Origin: an uncultured Actinomycetes bacterium
GTDB taxonomy: Bacteria > Actinomycetota > Actinomycetes > Nanopelagicales > Nanopelagicaceae
Direction: 5' to 3'
NCBI GenBank assembly: GCA_903891755.1
Contig: CAITFY010000143.1
Location: forward strand, 1 to 28,513
DNA length: 28,513 nucleotides
Shown here: piece after piece, positions 7,777 through 16,104 of the stretch
Position numbering within the stretch: the stretch's first letter is position 1
How the letters are laid out: each line of letters opens with the position of its first letter
The notes under the pieces: model-generated
Seen by the model: the letters and a program-made list of their open reading frames with translations, nothing else
Databases searched by the model: none
What the model was told of the DNA's origin: nothing
Made by a program: the position numbers and the translations under genes

Positions 7777-7782
7777 AATGCC

Positions 7783-7800
7783 TGACCAGCACCGAGGCGC
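7783..7800. repeat. Right arm of the 18-bp imperfect inverted repeat
   Basis: TGACCAGCACCGAGG (7783-7797) repeats part of the minus-strand tRNA-like sequence on the plus strand. The arms are separated by about 150 bases that include the terminator. It lies 65 bases past the MFS stop codon, inside that gene's 3' untranslated region. Confidence 0.7.
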
Positions 7801-7864
7801 CCACTATAACAAATTTCTTTTGCTTAGGTTTACATGTCTTTACGAGACATCACTTCTAGCAAAT

Positions 7865-9061
7865 TTAATCCCCAGTCGAACTAATTACTCGGGATTGGAA
7901 GCCGGTAAAGATCAAGAGCGAGACTGAGATGTAGAGCGCAATCGGGAGTGATGTTAATTGGGAAACTCCACCAGTAAGGGTTGGTCCAATAAAGAAGGCA
8001 GCTAATCCGATGATGTTAACGCGGGCTAGCGCGACAGAGGGAGCAATGCCTGGGACGCGAGCGGCGGCATTCATAAATGCGGGAACCATTGGTCCGATTC
8101 CAAGTCCTGCAGCGGCAAAACCGATACAGATAATGATGACAGCGGGAATCTTGGCGTGAGCTGATAATGGAACCGCGATTGCGATTGCAAGACCAAAGGT
8201 AATTCCAGCAAAGTAGCCGCCAACTTTTACGGTACGACGCGGACCGTATTTAGTAAGCCAATTGTCGCCTAAGAATCTACTTGTAATCATTGCAAGTGCG
8301 AAGGTAGCAAAGGCGATTGCATCAGCACCCTTACCGATTCCCATATGGTCGTGGAGAAGGACCCCACCCCAATCGCTTGCTGCTCCCTCTGGAAGTAAGC
8401 AACCTAATAAACCAAAACCGATTGCCCACAGTGGGAGTGATCGCTTGGTGAAGAAAGACAACTTTCCTTCTGACTGTCCATCATCACCTCTGTGTCCATC
8501 TTCTGAACCGTTAAGCAAGAAGTAGACCCCGGGAATAAAGAGAATGAAAGCGATAGGCGCAACAACCATTAGTTCAGCCTGCGGAGTGATGAGGTGTGCG
8601 ACCAATCCTCCAGTCACGGTCACCACAAAAGATCCCACGCTCCACGTTCCGTGGAAGGTCGACATCCATCGCTTATTTAAAATCTTCTCAACAGCAACTG
8701 CTTGAGTATTGACGGTGATATCTAGCATCACGTAACCAAAACCCATTACAAATAAGCCGATAAACAATTGCAGAATCTGGTGCGCCTCTCCCATGAGGAA
8801 AAGACCGGTAGTCATAAGTGTTGCGCCAACGGCCGCGATGCGCTGCGACCCAAAGGTGTGAGTGAGGCGGCCGCTTACTTGCGAACCGATTAAGGCTCCG
8901 CACGTGCTTCCGAGCAGCACAAAGCCCAGGCCAGCATCATTCAAACCAAAGTGATGTTTCATCTCTGGGATACGTGGAACCCACGCCATAGAGACAATTC
9001 CCATAAGAAAGAAGAGGAACCAAAGGGCATTTCGGGCGCTTGTACCGCTTCTTGCAACCAT
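7865..9061 (-). CDS. Major facilitator superfamily transporter (FucP/YbjJ-like group)
   Basis: This 398-residue integral membrane protein has about twelve hydrophobic segments in two halves, split by a charged loop near residues 180-205 (NGSEDGHRGDDGQSEG). The N-terminal signature WVPRIPEMKHHFGL and the following GLGFVLLGSTCGALIGS helix resemble the COG0738 / YbjJ branch of MFS, whose members move sugars or unknown solutes by proton symport. The substrate cannot be told from sequence. The ATG at 9061 is supported by a -10 box six bases upstream. The gene is divergent from the DUF885 gene with a 66-bp spacer and ends before a strong terminator. Confidence 0.82.
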   Translation of the reverse strand: MVARSGTSARNALWFLFFLMGIVSMAWVPRIPEMKHHFGLNDAGLGFVLLGSTCGALIGSQVSGRLTHTFGSQRIAAVGATLMTTGLFLMGEAHQILQLFIGLFVMGFGYVMLDITVNTQAVAVEKILNKRWMSTFHGTWSVGSFVVTVTGGLVAHLITPQAELMVVAPIAFILFIPGVYFLLNGSEDGHRGDDGQSEGKLSFFTKRSLPLWAIGFGLLGCLLPEGAASDWGGVLLHDHMGIGKGADAIAFATFALAMITSRFLGDNWLTKYGPRRTVKVGGYFAGITFGLAIAIAVPLSAHAKIPAVIIICIGFAAAGLGIGPMVPAFMNAAARVPGIAPSVALARVNIIGLAAFFIGPTLTGGVSQLTSLPIALYISVSLLIFTGFQSRVISSTGD

Positions 9062-9067
9062 CTACGG

Positions 9068-9073
9068 ATATTA
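9068..9073 (-). promoter_or_regulatory. -10 box for leaderless MFS transcript
   Basis: On the minus strand TAATAT is followed by six bases (CCGTAG) and the ATG of the MFS gene, predicting a transcript that begins at or next to the start codon. Confidence 0.45.
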
Positions 9074-9115
9074 GGCGATTTCCCTACGGCATATTCTCTT
9101 TTTTTAGGTCTGGAT

Positions 9116-9121
9116 TATGCT
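9116..9121 (+). promoter_or_regulatory. -10 box for leaderless DUF885 transcript
   Basis: TATGCT is followed by six bases (CTGAAC) and ATG at 9128. The identical hexamer and spacing occur before nuoA. It helps choose 9128 over the in-frame upstream start at 8951, which would run back through the MFS gene. Confidence 0.5.
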
Positions 9122-9127
9122 CTGAAC

Positions 9128-10777
9128 ATGACAACACACCGCTCTGAAATCTTTGCTATCTCCGACGAATATATCGACACCTTAGGTCGAATGAGTCCGA
9201 TGAACGCCACCGCCCTTGGAATCCCCGGGTATGACCATCTGCTTGATGATCTCTCTGTCGCTGCCGAAACAAAAGCGGCTGACTATCGTCGCGATGTACT
9301 CAATCGAATCAAAGCGATGGAACCAATCGATGAGATAGATCGAATTGCTAAAGAGGTTCTGATCGAACGCGTTGAGGCATCACTTAAGTTGTTTGATTCA
9401 AAAGAGTCCTTTATTACATATGGACCAATTGCTAACCCAGTTTCAGGAATTCGCTCCATCTTCACCCTGATGCCAACCGAGGGCGACGAAGCGATTGCAA
9501 ATATCACCTCGCGCCTCAATGCAATGGGAGTTGCACTTGAATCGTGGAAATCTGCTCTTGAAGATATGAATTCACTCGGCAAGGGAACATCTCGTCGCCA
9601 AGTGCTTGGAGTTGCTGACCAACTTACCGTTCATGGTTCTGGTGGCTATGCCGATATGGCGAAGTCAATTGATGGTGAAGGAAAGTATCCAGAATTGCAT
9701 TCAGCAGCGCTCAGCGCCCAAGCCGCATGTTTATCGATGGCGGCATGGATGAAAGATGTTCATGCGCCGCGTTCACTTGATGTAGATGGAGTGGGCGCAG
9801 AACGTTACGCACCATGGGCTCGCTATTTCACCGGTGCCGATCTTGATCTTCGCGCAACATATGAGTGGGCAGTTGAAGATTTGAATCAGATCAACGCACG
9901 CATGTATCACGCCGCCGACAAGCTTGGCCTTTCAGGAAAGAGCCTCAAAGAAGTTGCGGAATATTGTGAAGATGCAGAACTTCACCGCATCGACGGAGAA
10001 GAAAATCTCTTGGCAAAGCTGATTGTGTTCACAGAAGAAGCAGTTGCAAAACTCGATGGTGTTTACTTCGATATCGATCCACGCATTAAATTCTGCGATG
10101 CACGTATCGCTCCTGAGGGTTCGGCTGCAGCCCCGTATTACATGCCACCAAGCGAAGACCTCTCACGCCCTGGAACTACCTGGTATCCAACCCTCGGCCA
10201 CACCCGCTTTAACTTCTGGCATATCGCTTCCACGTGGTATCACGAGGCAGTTCCAGGTCATCACTTGCAATGTGCAACAGCCACCATTGAGAAGGATCGC
10301 CTCACTCGCTTCCAACGCACAGAGGCATGGATCAGCGGATACGGAGAAGGCTGGGCGCTTTACGCAGAGCGCTTCATGGATGAGCTCGGTGCATTTGAGG
10401 ATCCAGCTTATGAACTCGGTTATCTCTCAGGCCAAGCAATGCGCGCCGCTCGTATCATCGTCGATATCGGAATGCACTGTGGTTACGAGGACTTCGATGG
10501 AAATGTGTGGAACGCGCAATCTGCTTTTGATCTGATGGTTAATCGCGCGCTCCTCGCTCCCGATTTTGCCAAGTCAGAGGTTGATCGTTATCTCGGCTGG
10601 CCAGGACAGGCAATCTCATACAAGGTGGGAGAGCGCGTCTGGGTTCGAGCCCGCGAAGATGCGAAGAAGCGCCTTGGCGATAAGTTCGATATTAAGGCTT
10701 GGCACAACTACGCACTCAAAATCGGCCCAATGGGACTTGATCCATTTGAGCGCGAGATGGCCGCTTACCAGGGTTAA
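9128..10777 (+). CDS. DUF885 family predicted zinc metallohydrolase
   Basis: This 549-residue soluble protein has the DUF885 signature HEAVPGHHLQ (H372, E373, H378, H379), followed by WISGYGEGWALYAERFMDE, where a further glutamate probably completes a zinc site. Family members are widespread, often annotated as uncharacterised or as putative peptidases; the substrate is not established. There is no signal peptide from the ATG at 9128 (MTTHRSEIFAISDEYIDTLG), so it should be cytosolic. The start is set by the leaderless -10 box and by removing the stretch antisense to the MFS gene. Its stop codon overlaps the putA stop region by four bases, tail to tail. Confidence 0.85.
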   Translation: MTTHRSEIFAISDEYIDTLGRMSPMNATALGIPGYDHLLDDLSVAAETKAADYRRDVLNRIKAMEPIDEIDRIAKEVLIERVEASLKLFDSKESFITYGPIANPVSGIRSIFTLMPTEGDEAIANITSRLNAMGVALESWKSALEDMNSLGKGTSRRQVLGVADQLTVHGSGGYADMAKSIDGEGKYPELHSAALSAQAACLSMAAWMKDVHAPRSLDVDGVGAERYAPWARYFTGADLDLRATYEWAVEDLNQINARMYHAADKLGLSGKSLKEVAEYCEDAELHRIDGEENLLAKLIVFTEEAVAKLDGVYFDIDPRIKFCDARIAPEGSAAAPYYMPPSEDLSRPGTTWYPTLGHTRFNFWHIASTWYHEAVPGHHLQCATATIEKDRLTRFQRTEAWISGYGEGWALYAERFMDELGAFEDPAYELGYLSGQAMRAARIIVDIGMHCGYEDFDGNVWNAQSAFDLMVNRALLAPDFAKSEVDRYLGWPGQAISYKVGERVWVRAREDAKKRLGDKFDIKAWHNYALKIGPMGLDPFEREMAAYQG

Positions 10778-13700
10778 TTAAGCCCTGGACATTCCGGCTT
10801 TGGGCCACCGTTGACGTTTCCGTAACGGTGGTAAGTAATACAAACGCTTTGCTCCAAGAGCCAACGCGGGGCTTCAATATCTCCGCGTTGTGCGATTGGG
10901 CGAGCATCAAGGCTGACACCCTTCGCCAATAGCGCCGCACGAGGTGGTGTCTCATGAGAGAGCCAACGAACTTTTCCTTCGGCTCGAGCGACAAGCTCTT
11001 CCACACTCTCTTCTCTGCTGCTACTAAATTCCACGCGTGCACCGGTGAGATCAGAGATGTACTTTGCAAAAGCTGTTTCGTCTCTCGCGCCTTGATCATC
11101 AAAGCGAACAATGATTGGCGTGAGTGGTCTGCGGTAGCGATGATAATTTCGTTCAACTTTAAGTCCGGTGTGATCAATCGCTTGTGAACCAACTTCTGCC
11201 CACCACTTTGCTGCGCTGCGCTTTGCAAGATCTAAGTGCTGAATTGGTGCCCAGTTTCGAAGTGAATCAACATAGTGATGTCCACCCGCTTTAGATGTTG
11301 CTCCAACGCTGCTTCGCTTCCATCCACCAAATGGTTGGCGATTTACTATCGCACCAGTGATTCCGCGATTGATGTAGAGATTTCCCGCTTCGACATTCTC
11401 CATCCAGTAATCAAGTTCGACTGGATCAAGAGAGTGAATGCCGGCGGTGAGACCAAAGTCGGTCGCGTTCTGCCACGCAACTGCTGCCTTTAAATTAGGA
11501 GCAACCATGAGTGCAAGTACGGGACCGAACCATTCGTTGCGATGGCTCCATGAGCCAGGCTTTACGCCCACTTTGATTCCAGGACGCCATAAGTGGCCGG
11601 TGTGATCCAACTGAACCGGTTCAACTAACCAACTCTCGCCAGCATCGAGATGATGCAGAGCTCGTGACAGGTTGCCCTCTGGGGTTCGAATAATTGGACC
11701 TACTGTTGTATTGAAGTGATAGCCCGCACCAACCTTAAGGCTCGTCACATCATCGATAAGTTGGCGGATAAAAGCTGGATCTTTGTAGATGCTCTCCACA
11801 ATGATTCCAAGGCTGGCGGCGGAACATTTCTGACCGGCGTGGCCGAACGCGGATTGCACTAAATCTTTAACCGCGGCATCGATATCAGCGCAGGCTGTGA
11901 TAACCAGTGCGTTCTTTCCACTTGTTTCGGCCAAGAGGTTAAGGTCATTGCGCCACTGCACAAACATATTGGCGGTATCAAAAGCACCCGTGAGGATCAG
12001 AGCTTTGATATCTGGATGTGTAATTAAATATCGGCCATTTTCATCGTCAAGGCTTGGCACGAATTGCAGCGCGTCATATGGAACTCCGGCATCCCACATT
12101 TGCTGTGCAAGCTCCCAAGCTGTTGCCACAGTTTCCGGCGCTGGTTTAAAGAGAACTGGATTGCCAGCAGCTAGCGCAGCAAAGAGTCCACCAGCTGGAA
12201 TTGCATATGGGAAGTTCCACGGTGGAACAACAAGAACTGTTCCAATAGGTGTGCTCTTCTCATCATCGATTGTCGAGGCATAGAAGCGGGCAAAATCAAT
12301 CGCCTCGCTCACTTCTGGATCAGCTTCTGCAACGGTTTTACCTGCATCACGGGTCATAACCGCAATGCTGCGGGCACGTTGCGTGGACATGTGTTCAGCA
12401 ACTTTTTCAAGAATTGCTCTACGTTCGTCCGCACTCTTAGAGCTCCAGCTAGAATTCTCAGCGACCGAGACCGCTTTATCAATGAGTTTCTTGTCAACGA
12501 CTGAGTATGAGTACCACTGTTCGCCTTCAGAACTTGGATCAGTTCCAATTCCTGTCGTTGACGATTCGTACTCTTTTCCAGCGACTACTACCGGGATAAG
12601 TGGGTAGTGGTCAGTTAATACCTTTGCAATATCAGTTGTCACTGAGTGAATGAAGCCAGGTTCTGTTGGGTCACCCGATGGTTCGTTGAAGAATCCCTCG
12701 CTATGCACGGGCTTAATGAGATGGCGACGAGATGATGTTGAAAGTGTGTGACGCTCTTCGATAGAGCGTTCAAATCGTGCCTTCTGCTCCTCAAACTTCG
12801 AAACGTTCTTTCCAATATCAAATGCAGCCTTGAGATAGTTCTCATCAGAGGTGTTCTCATCCAACCGTCGCACCAAGTAAGCAACAGCTGAGGCAAAATC
12901 ATCAGTGCGAGTTACAGGTGCATAGAGAAGGACTTGATGTCCAGATTGAGTAACAGCAAGCGCCTCTGCATTTGCCATACCTTCGAGCATCTCAATATCA
13001 ATTTGCTTGAGCACCTTGCGCTTTCTAGCAACTTCGATGGCCCATGTGAGGTGGAATAAGTTGTGGCTAGCAATACCAATACGTACACAATCAGCGATCT
13101 CTGGTCGCAGGGCAACATCTATCAGGCGGGAGTAGCTCGCATCCACATCGGACTTTGTTGGGTAGGGAGCTGAAGTCCAACCATTGAACTGACCCTCTGC
13201 GCTCTCCATAGCTAAATTCGCACCTTTGACGAGGCGAATCTTGATTGTTCCGCCAAATGTCTCATGACGCTCCTTAGCCCATGTGGCTAAATCATGGAAT
13301 GCAGAGTGTGACTCTGGAAGGTATGCCTGCAGAACAATTCCTGCACTCAAGCTTCCGAACTCTGGCTCCATCAATACCTTTTTAAAAGCTGCAACCGTCA
13401 ACGCTAAGTCGCGGTACTCCTCCATATCAAGATTGATAAAGGTCTTATCTTCTTGAGCGGCGCGATAGAGCAGGCGCAATCTCTCTGAAACTTTCTCCAA
13501 AGAACCTGCGTGATCAATTGTCACCATTTGAGCGACAACCGCAGAAAGTTTTACAGAGATGTAATCAACATCTGGTCTTGCGATCATTTCCAGAATCTGC
13601 TTGAGGCGGGTATCTGCTTCTTGTTGCCCAAGGACGGCTTCCCCCAACACGTTAATGTTAAGTCGAATTCCCTGCTTGGTGCGACGTCGCAAAATCTTGG

Positions 13701-14157
13701 TGAGGCTGGCAACCTCATAGGGCAGAATTAATCCCTTCGAGAGCGCGCGAACACGTTGGTGAACCAAGGCAATAACAATGCTTGGAGTTGTTCTCGAAAT
13801 AGCGCGGAGGAACTTCAAGCCAACTGCGTTAAAGATTCCGAACCCTTTGATGGAAGCCTTCTTCGCAGCACGAGAAAATATAGTGACCGCTTGTTTAGTT
13901 GAATGAATACGCATCACTTCGTCGGTAAGGGTGATGGTGACTTCAATAGCTTCAGGATCCTTAAACAATCTCGCAAAGCGCTTGCGGTTGGCTCGATCGC
14001 TCCTACTCCTCAAAGTGTCTGAGGTATGAATCAGATTTCTGGCTTGGGCGACCGAGGTCTTAGCGGTCGGATCAATGTTCGGATCAGTTTCAAAGGTGTG
14101 AGCACTGCGAGAGGTTGGCACGACGACCATTCTCCCCCGCGCTGGAGAAAAATTCAC
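10774..14157 (-). CDS. putA: Bifunctional proline dehydrogenase / 1-pyrroline-5-carboxylate dehydrogenase
   Basis: PutA oxidises proline to glutamate in two FAD- and NAD-dependent steps. In this 1127-residue chain, residues of roughly 110-460 form the proline dehydrogenase barrel (RLVKGANLAMESAEG; FAD-site motif EMLEGMANAEA at 389-399). An aldehyde dehydrogenase domain follows from about 530, with VVPPWNFPYAIP, the LAETSGKNA motif and the catalytic cysteine C778 in GQKCSA. A further C-terminal region of over 100 residues completes it. No N-terminal DNA-binding domain is seen, so it is probably not autoregulatory. The start is GTG at 14157, eight bases after a TAGGTT box. ATG at 14130, behind a purine-rich stretch, is the alternative and would cost nine residues. 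Confidence 0.93.
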   Translation of the reverse strand: MNFSPARGRMVVVPTSRSAHTFETDPNIDPTAKTSVAQARNLIHTSDTLRSRSDRANRKRFARLFKDPEAIEVTITLTDEVMRIHSTKQAVTIFSRAAKKASIKGFGIFNAVGLKFLRAISRTTPSIVIALVHQRVRALSKGLILPYEVASLTKILRRRTKQGIRLNINVLGEAVLGQQEADTRLKQILEMIARPDVDYISVKLSAVVAQMVTIDHAGSLEKVSERLRLLYRAAQEDKTFINLDMEEYRDLALTVAAFKKVLMEPEFGSLSAGIVLQAYLPESHSAFHDLATWAKERHETFGGTIKIRLVKGANLAMESAEGQFNGWTSAPYPTKSDVDASYSRLIDVALRPEIADCVRIGIASHNLFHLTWAIEVARKRKVLKQIDIEMLEGMANAEALAVTQSGHQVLLYAPVTRTDDFASAVAYLVRRLDENTSDENYLKAAFDIGKNVSKFEEQKARFERSIEERHTLSTSSRRHLIKPVHSEGFFNEPSGDPTEPGFIHSVTTDIAKVLTDHYPLIPVVVAGKEYESSTTGIGTDPSSEGEQWYSYSVVDKKLIDKAVSVAENSSWSSKSADERRAILEKVAEHMSTQRARSIAVMTRDAGKTVAEADPEVSEAIDFARFYASTIDDEKSTPIGTVLVVPPWNFPYAIPAGGLFAALAAGNPVLFKPAPETVATAWELAQQMWDAGVPYDALQFVPSLDDENGRYLITHPDIKALILTGAFDTANMFVQWRNDLNLLAETSGKNALVITACADIDAAVKDLVQSAFGHAGQKCSAASLGIIVESIYKDPAFIRQLIDDVTSLKVGAGYHFNTTVGPIIRTPEGNLSRALHHLDAGESWLVEPVQLDHTGHLWRPGIKVGVKPGSWSHRNEWFGPVLALMVAPNLKAAVAWQNATDFGLTAGIHSLDPVELDYWMENVEAGNLYINRGITGAIVNRQPFGGWKRSSVGATSKAGGHHYVDSLRNWAPIQHLDLAKRSAAKWWAEVGSQAIDHTGLKVERNYHRYRRPLTPIIVRFDDQGARDETAFAKYISDLTGARVEFSSSREESVEELVARAEGKVRWLSHETPPRAALLAKGVSLDARPIAQRGDIEAPRWLLEQSVCITYHRYGNVNGGPKPECPGLN

Positions 14158-14165
14158 CTTTGCGC

Positions 14166-14171
14166 AACCTA
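14166..14171 (-). promoter_or_regulatory. -10 box of putA
   Basis: TAGGTT on the minus strand, identical to the ppx hexamer, lies eight bases before the GTG start. This predicts a leaderless or nearly leaderless message. The divergent FAD oxidase gene starts at 14213, so the two promoters share about 55 bases. Confidence 0.35.
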
Positions 14172-14195
14172 AAAGCCGCTTTTATGACCTTCACA

Positions 14196-14201
14196 TATGT
14201 T
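14196..14201 (+). promoter_or_regulatory. Candidate -10 box for the FAD oxidase / phosphonatase-like pair
   Basis: TATGTT lies eleven bases before the ATG at 14213, predicting a leader of only about five bases. No clear -35 and no ribosome binding site are visible. A Pho box might be expected for a phosphonate operon, but I do not see paired repeats that I would call one. Confidence 0.3.
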
Positions 14202-14212
14202 CTGATGGGTGG

Positions 14213-15328
14213 ATGAAAGCAGTCGTGGTTGGTGGGGGAATTATCGGCACGATGCACGCGCTGCTCGCGGTAGAGGCTGGCCATGAAGTAGTTCACATAG
14301 AACGTGATTCCAGACCCCTCTCCGCCTCAGTCAGAAACTTTGGATTGGTCTGGGTAAGCGGTCGAGCTGCCGGTGGCGAACTCGCGATCGCACTTCGCGC
14401 TCGCCAACTCTGGGAAGAGATTGGCGCTAAGGCTCAGATTGGCTTCAGGCCGCAAGCTTCACTAACAATCGCGCAAAATGAGGCTGAATTTGAGGTCATG
14501 GTTGCTGCCGCAGCCATGGATGACGCTCACGAGCGCGGTTTTAGGTTGCTAGATCGCAATCAAGTTCAAACCCTTGAGCCGGTCTTACAAGGAAAGTTTG
14601 TAGGAGCGCTGCAATGCACGCAGGATGGGGCGGTTGAACCTAGCCTGCTTCTGGGCGGACTCCGTGATTATTTGGCAAAACATCCGAATTACACCTGGAA
14701 GCCAAATTTCGAAGTGGTTGATTTCTATCATGATGAACATGGAAACCATGTAACTGATATTGAGGGAAGCAAGATATCGAGTGACTTGCTCGTCATCTGT
14801 CCTGGTTCTGCACACCAGGGATTCTTGGCGGAGTTCCTAGCGGATGCTCCCTTGCGACGCGTCCATCTTCAAATGGGCGCGACCGTGCCATTTGGAGCAA
14901 CTCTCGGTCATTCCATCGCAGATGCCGATTCCATGCGCTACTACCCAGCCTTTAAAGATTTAGCTCTAGACACTATGCCTCCCCAGGAAGAGATTGCTGC
15001 GCAATACAAGATGCAACTCCTCCTCGTTCCGCGCCTTGATCGTTCATTCACAATTGGTGATACTCATGAATATCAGGAGCCCTTCTCCCATGAAATTTTA
15101 GAAGCTCCTTATGACCACCTGCGTAAAGTGATTTCAAATATCTTCGGTGCTCCAGCTCCAACCATCGCACGTAGATGGTCCGGAAATTATTCGCAGATAA
15201 CAAGCACTGATCTCTACTTCCGCAAAGAGCTTGCTCCCGGCGCCGTAGTCGTAACAGGCGGCGGCGGACGCGGAAACACAATTTCACCAGCAATCGCAGA
15301 GGAGACCATCAACTCATGGCCGAGATAA
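14213..15328 (+). CDS. FAD-dependent amine oxidase of the phosphonate-linked DAO family (TIGR03364-like)
   Basis: This 371-residue flavoprotein opens with a Rossmann dinucleotide fold: G7-x-G9-x-x-G12, with E30 at the end of strand 2 to bind the ribose. It belongs to the glycine/D-amino-acid oxidase superfamily, with VVTGGGGRGNTISPAIAEE near the C-terminus as the second FAD contact. One clade of this superfamily (TIGR03364) is known to sit beside phosphonatase-like HAD genes, and here the next gene is exactly that, overlapping by 13 bases. The likely role is oxidative deamination of an aminoethylphosphonate or an N-alkyl derivative to phosphonoacetaldehyde. Some related enzymes have been reported to prefer N-methylated 2-aminoethylphosphonate; that is from memory. 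The substrate here is inferred from context. Confidence 0.8.
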   Translation: MKAVVVGGGIIGTMHALLAVEAGHEVVHIERDSRPLSASVRNFGLVWVSGRAAGGELAIALRARQLWEEIGAKAQIGFRPQASLTIAQNEAEFEVMVAAAAMDDAHERGFRLLDRNQVQTLEPVLQGKFVGALQCTQDGAVEPSLLLGGLRDYLAKHPNYTWKPNFEVVDFYHDEHGNHVTDIEGSKISSDLLVICPGSAHQGFLAEFLADAPLRRVHLQMGATVPFGATLGHSIADADSMRYYPAFKDLALDTMPPQEEIAAQYKMQLLLVPRLDRSFTIGDTHEYQEPFSHEILEAPYDHLRKVISNIFGAPAPTIARRWSGNYSQITSTDLYFRKELAPGAVVVTGGGGRGNTISPAIAEETINSWPR

Positions 15329-15996
15329 AGTTTGTTGTACTCGATGTAGCTGGAACAACAGCGCAAGATGATGGTTTAGTCGTAGAGGCATTTCAAATCG
15401 CGATGGAACCTACTAATCCATCTGATGCTGAACTCAATGAGATGACCGAGTATGTCCTAGCGACTATGGGTCAGCGCAAGATTGATGTTTTCACTCATCT
15501 TTGTAAGGGTGACGCGCACGCTGCATTCGAAGCACATGAGCGATTTGTTACGTCCTATACAGACCTTGTCGCAGAAGGCCTGCTCAAAGAATTTGACGGA
15601 GTGAGTGATTTCTTCCGTGAACTTCGTACACGTGGAATTGGAATTGGCATCACCACTGGATTCCCACGCGAAATTCTCGATCCCATTATCTTTGAACTCG
15701 GCTGGAGCGAACTTATTGATACTTCGGTTGCGGCATCAGAGGTAAACGCCGGCCGGCCTGCTCCAGACATGATCTTTCGCTCAATCGAGCTCTACAACAA
15801 GGCAAAAGGCTTGGAAGTTAAAGCTGAAGAGGTTGCTGTCGCCGGTGATACCGAGTCAGATATGAAGGCGGGATACTCCGCAGGTGTTCCGATTATTCTC
15901 GGCGTGACAAGCGGTGCACACACTGCAGAGGAACTTCGCGCAACGGGCGCGACAGAAGTTTCACCAACTGTCCTCACCTTGCTCACGCTCGTCTAA
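15316..15996 (+). CDS. Phosphonatase-like HAD hydrolase (PhnX-like, TIGR03351-like)
   Basis: This 226-residue HAD enzyme keeps the features that separate phosphonatases from ordinary HAD phosphatases. The nucleophile motif is D10-V-A-G-T14 (DxAGT). A lysine in the cap domain, K55 in MGQRKIDVF, fits the Schiff-base lysine. Arginine R147 in GRPAPDMIF replaces the usual HAD lysine. AGDTESDMKAG (D178, D182) binds magnesium. The expected reaction is hydrolytic C-P cleavage of phosphonoacetaldehyde, or a close relative such as a hydroxylated form, to phosphate and aldehyde. The family is known to occur without the PhnW transaminase and next to FAD oxidases, as here. Sequence alone cannot tell phosphonoacetaldehyde from a hydroxylated analogue. 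Confidence 0.82.
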   Translation: MAEIKFVVLDVAGTTAQDDGLVVEAFQIAMEPTNPSDAELNEMTEYVLATMGQRKIDVFTHLCKGDAHAAFEAHERFVTSYTDLVAEGLLKEFDGVSDFFRELRTRGIGIGITTGFPREILDPIIFELGWSELIDTSVAASEVNAGRPAPDMIFRSIELYNKAKGLEVKAEEVAVAGDTESDMKAGYSAGVPIILGVTSGAHTAEELRATGATEVSPTVLTLLTLV

Positions 15997-16057
15997 GAAG
16001 CGAAGTCGATTATTAACTTTTCGTACATTCATTGCTCCTCTAAATATCCCTTTCTCG

Positions 16058-16104
16058 TTAACAAGACCAAGTTTGCTAGCGCTACAAATCCTTAAGGGGG
16101 ACTA
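16058..16104 (+). promoter_or_regulatory. Promoter and strong ribosome binding site of the substrate-binding protein gene
   Basis: TTAACA (16058-16063), a 19-base spacer and TACAAA (16083-16088) form a possible sigma-70 promoter. AAGGGGGAC at 16094-16102 is a strong Shine-Dalgarno sequence just before the ATG at 16105. Most other unit starts in this window lack one. An internal promoter with a strong RBS fits the high expression expected of a binding protein. Confidence 0.45.

Larger units (their letters stand above)
7512..7864. other. Intergenic RNA-rich interval between tRNA-Thr and the MFS gene
   Basis: There is no convincing protein gene in this stretch of about 350 bases. It holds a tRNA-like sequence on the minus strand (7592-7662), the strong minus-strand terminator hairpin (7739-7776) and an 18-bp imperfect inverted repeat (7614-7631 with 7783-7800). 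The remaining sequence shows nothing I can name. Confidence 0.6.

Noticed and set aside
8951..9127. N-terminal extension of the DUF885 protein
   Set aside because: The stretch is antisense to the MFS gene, is poor in family-like sequence, and contains the DUF885 -10 box, so the ATG at 9128 is preferred.
10023..10535. Plus-strand open frame of 170 codons inside the DUF885 gene
   Set aside because: It is an alternative frame of a gene whose zinc motif lies in the same stretch.
10805..10831. Stem-loop CCACCGTT / AACGGTGG near the 3' end of putA as a terminator
   Set aside because: It lies inside the putA coding region, has an 11-base loop and no T-tract on either strand.
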